Source of the DNA: Devosia submarina
Lineage (GTDB): Bacteria > Pseudomonadota > Alphaproteobacteria > Rhizobiales > Devosiaceae
Length of the DNA: 64,000 nucleotides
NCBI RefSeq assembly: GCF_003056345.1
Contig: NZ_PYWB01000006.1
Location: 1 to 64,000, forward strand
Direction: 5' to 3'
Below the pieces are notes generated by a model. That model did no database searches. It saw nothing but the letters and a program-made list of their open reading frames with translations, and was not told the DNA's origin. Of this stretch, positions 63,289 to 64,000 are shown piece by piece. Each line of letters starts with the position of its first letter. Position 1 is the first letter of the stretch. The position numbers were made by a program, and so were the translations under genes.

Positions 63289-64000
63289 ATGGCTCAAAAC
63301 CAAAGGGATGAACTCGTTTTCGTGCCCCTGGGCGGGGTAGGCGAAATTGGCATGAACATGGGCGCCTACGGGTTTGGACCGGAGCGCTCGCGTAAATGGA
63401 TTGTGGTGGATTGTGGCGTCACCTTCGGCGGGCCAGACCTGCCGGGGATTGAACTCATTATGGCAAACCCGGAGTTCCTGGAGGAACGGGCTGATGATGT
63501 TCTAGCCCTCATTCTGACCCACAGCCACGAAGACCATTATGGTGCGGTTCTCGACCTATGGCCTGGTTTCGAAAAGCCAGTTTACTGCACGCCTTTTACG
63601 GCCGCGATGCTGGCGGCAAAACGGGCAGGGGACGGTATCGTCGAGAATGTCGACGTCACCATCATGGAGCCAGGGAAGCCGTTCAATATTGGCCCGTTTA
63701 CGCTTGAAGCGATCAACGTTGCGCATTCCATTCCTGAATCGAACGCCCTGCTGATCAGCACGCCTGTCGGTCGCGTATTGCATACGGGCGACTGGAAGCT
63801 CGATCCCACGCCGGTGCTTAACGCGCCCACCGACGTGGCGCGCTTGCAGCAGATCGGTGAGGATCGTTCGACACCGCTGGCCCTGGTTTGTGACTCCACC
63901 AATGCCGTCAAGGAAGGCGAGAGCCCGAGCGAGGCGGAAGTGGGTGAAAACCTTGCAGCCTTGATCGCCGATGCGCCGAACCGGGTGGCTGTTACCACCT
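63289..64000 (+). CDS. rnj: Ribonuclease J, N-terminal part (cut by window end)
   Basis: The first 237 codons of a metallo-beta-lactamase-fold RNase J are present. MAQNQRDELVFVPLGGVGEIGMNMGAY is the usual start (first 20 residues shown in part by VPLGGVGEIGMN), the zinc motif reads HSHEDHYGAV where HxHxDH is expected, and HTGDWKLDPTP and VCDSTNA follow. RNase J processes and degrades RNA in the many bacteria that use it with or without RNase E. AAGGAGAG lies eight bases ahead of the ATG. The order nuoN-birA-rnj is common in the order, here without coaX between birA and rnj. Confidence 0.92.
   Translation, partial: MAQNQRDELVFVPLGGVGEIGMNMGAYGFGPERSRKWIVVDCGVTFGGPDLPGIELIMANPEFLEERADDVLALILTHSHEDHYGAVLDLWPGFEKPVYCTPFTAAMLAAKRAGDGIVENVDVTIMEPGKPFNIGPFTLEAINVAHSIPESNALLISTPVGRVLHTGDWKLDPTPVLNAPTDVARLQQIGEDRSTPLALVCDSTNAVKEGESPSEAEVGENLAALIADAPNRVAVTT

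Overview
The window reads as a chromosomal segment of an alphaproteobacterium in the order Hyphomicrobiales (Rhizobiales), plausibly Devosia-like. This is an inference from gene content: a rhizobial-style phn cluster with two permeases and a divergent phnF, Omp25-type small beta-barrels, a NuoE with a long C-terminal extension, and a complete nuoA-N operon followed by birA and an RNase J gene. No rRNA, tRNA, CRISPR array, insertion sequence or phage gene was seen.

Layout. 1-4500: the tail of nirK (copper nitrite reductase) with a strong terminator, a di-haem cytochrome c peroxidase, a GNAT acetyltransferase, and an acetyl-CoA hydrolase/CoA-transferase preceded by a perfect FNR/Dnr-type box. 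4500-5470: a relic with the decayed C-terminus of a BCCT (choline/betaine) transporter. 5470-12650: a probable polysaccharide locus: a GH10 beta-glycanase, a complete partner-switching set (SpoIIE-type phosphatase, STAS protein, HATPase kinase), and, convergent to it, a small membrane protein, a processive GT2 synthase without PilZ domain, and a secreted protein with an OmpA-like C-terminal domain and a probable sugar-binding N-terminal module. 12990-24910: phosphonate (C-P lyase) genes phnMN, divergent repressor gene phnF, then phnGHIJKLCDE1E2 ending in a good terminator; four spacers carry different palindromes.

24950-37640: accessory metabolism: an SDR plus FMN reductase, an arsR-acr3-arsC-arsH operon with arsH frameshifted, a 48-residue membrane protein, an MFS exporter, a proVWX-type glycine betaine importer, a TetR/MFS pair, and a cysteine hydrolase and a DUF3008 gene that each carry one frameshift. 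37640-44440: exonuclease III, then a GntR-controlled sugar or polyol module (SDR, aldehyde dehydrogenase, FrcBCA-like ABC importer). 44530-46860: an exported MsrA and two small outer-membrane beta-barrels. 47225-64000: nuoABCDEFGHIJKLMN, birA and the start of RNase J.

How they fit together: the left edge suggests respiration at low oxygen or with nitrite, which would feed electrons through or around complex I on the right; phn and proVWX handle phosphorus scavenging and osmoprotection. The most novel-looking unit is the GH10/GT2/OmpA-like set interleaved with a partner switch, where the absence of PilZ suggests that control of polysaccharide synthesis may not use cyclic di-GMP directly.
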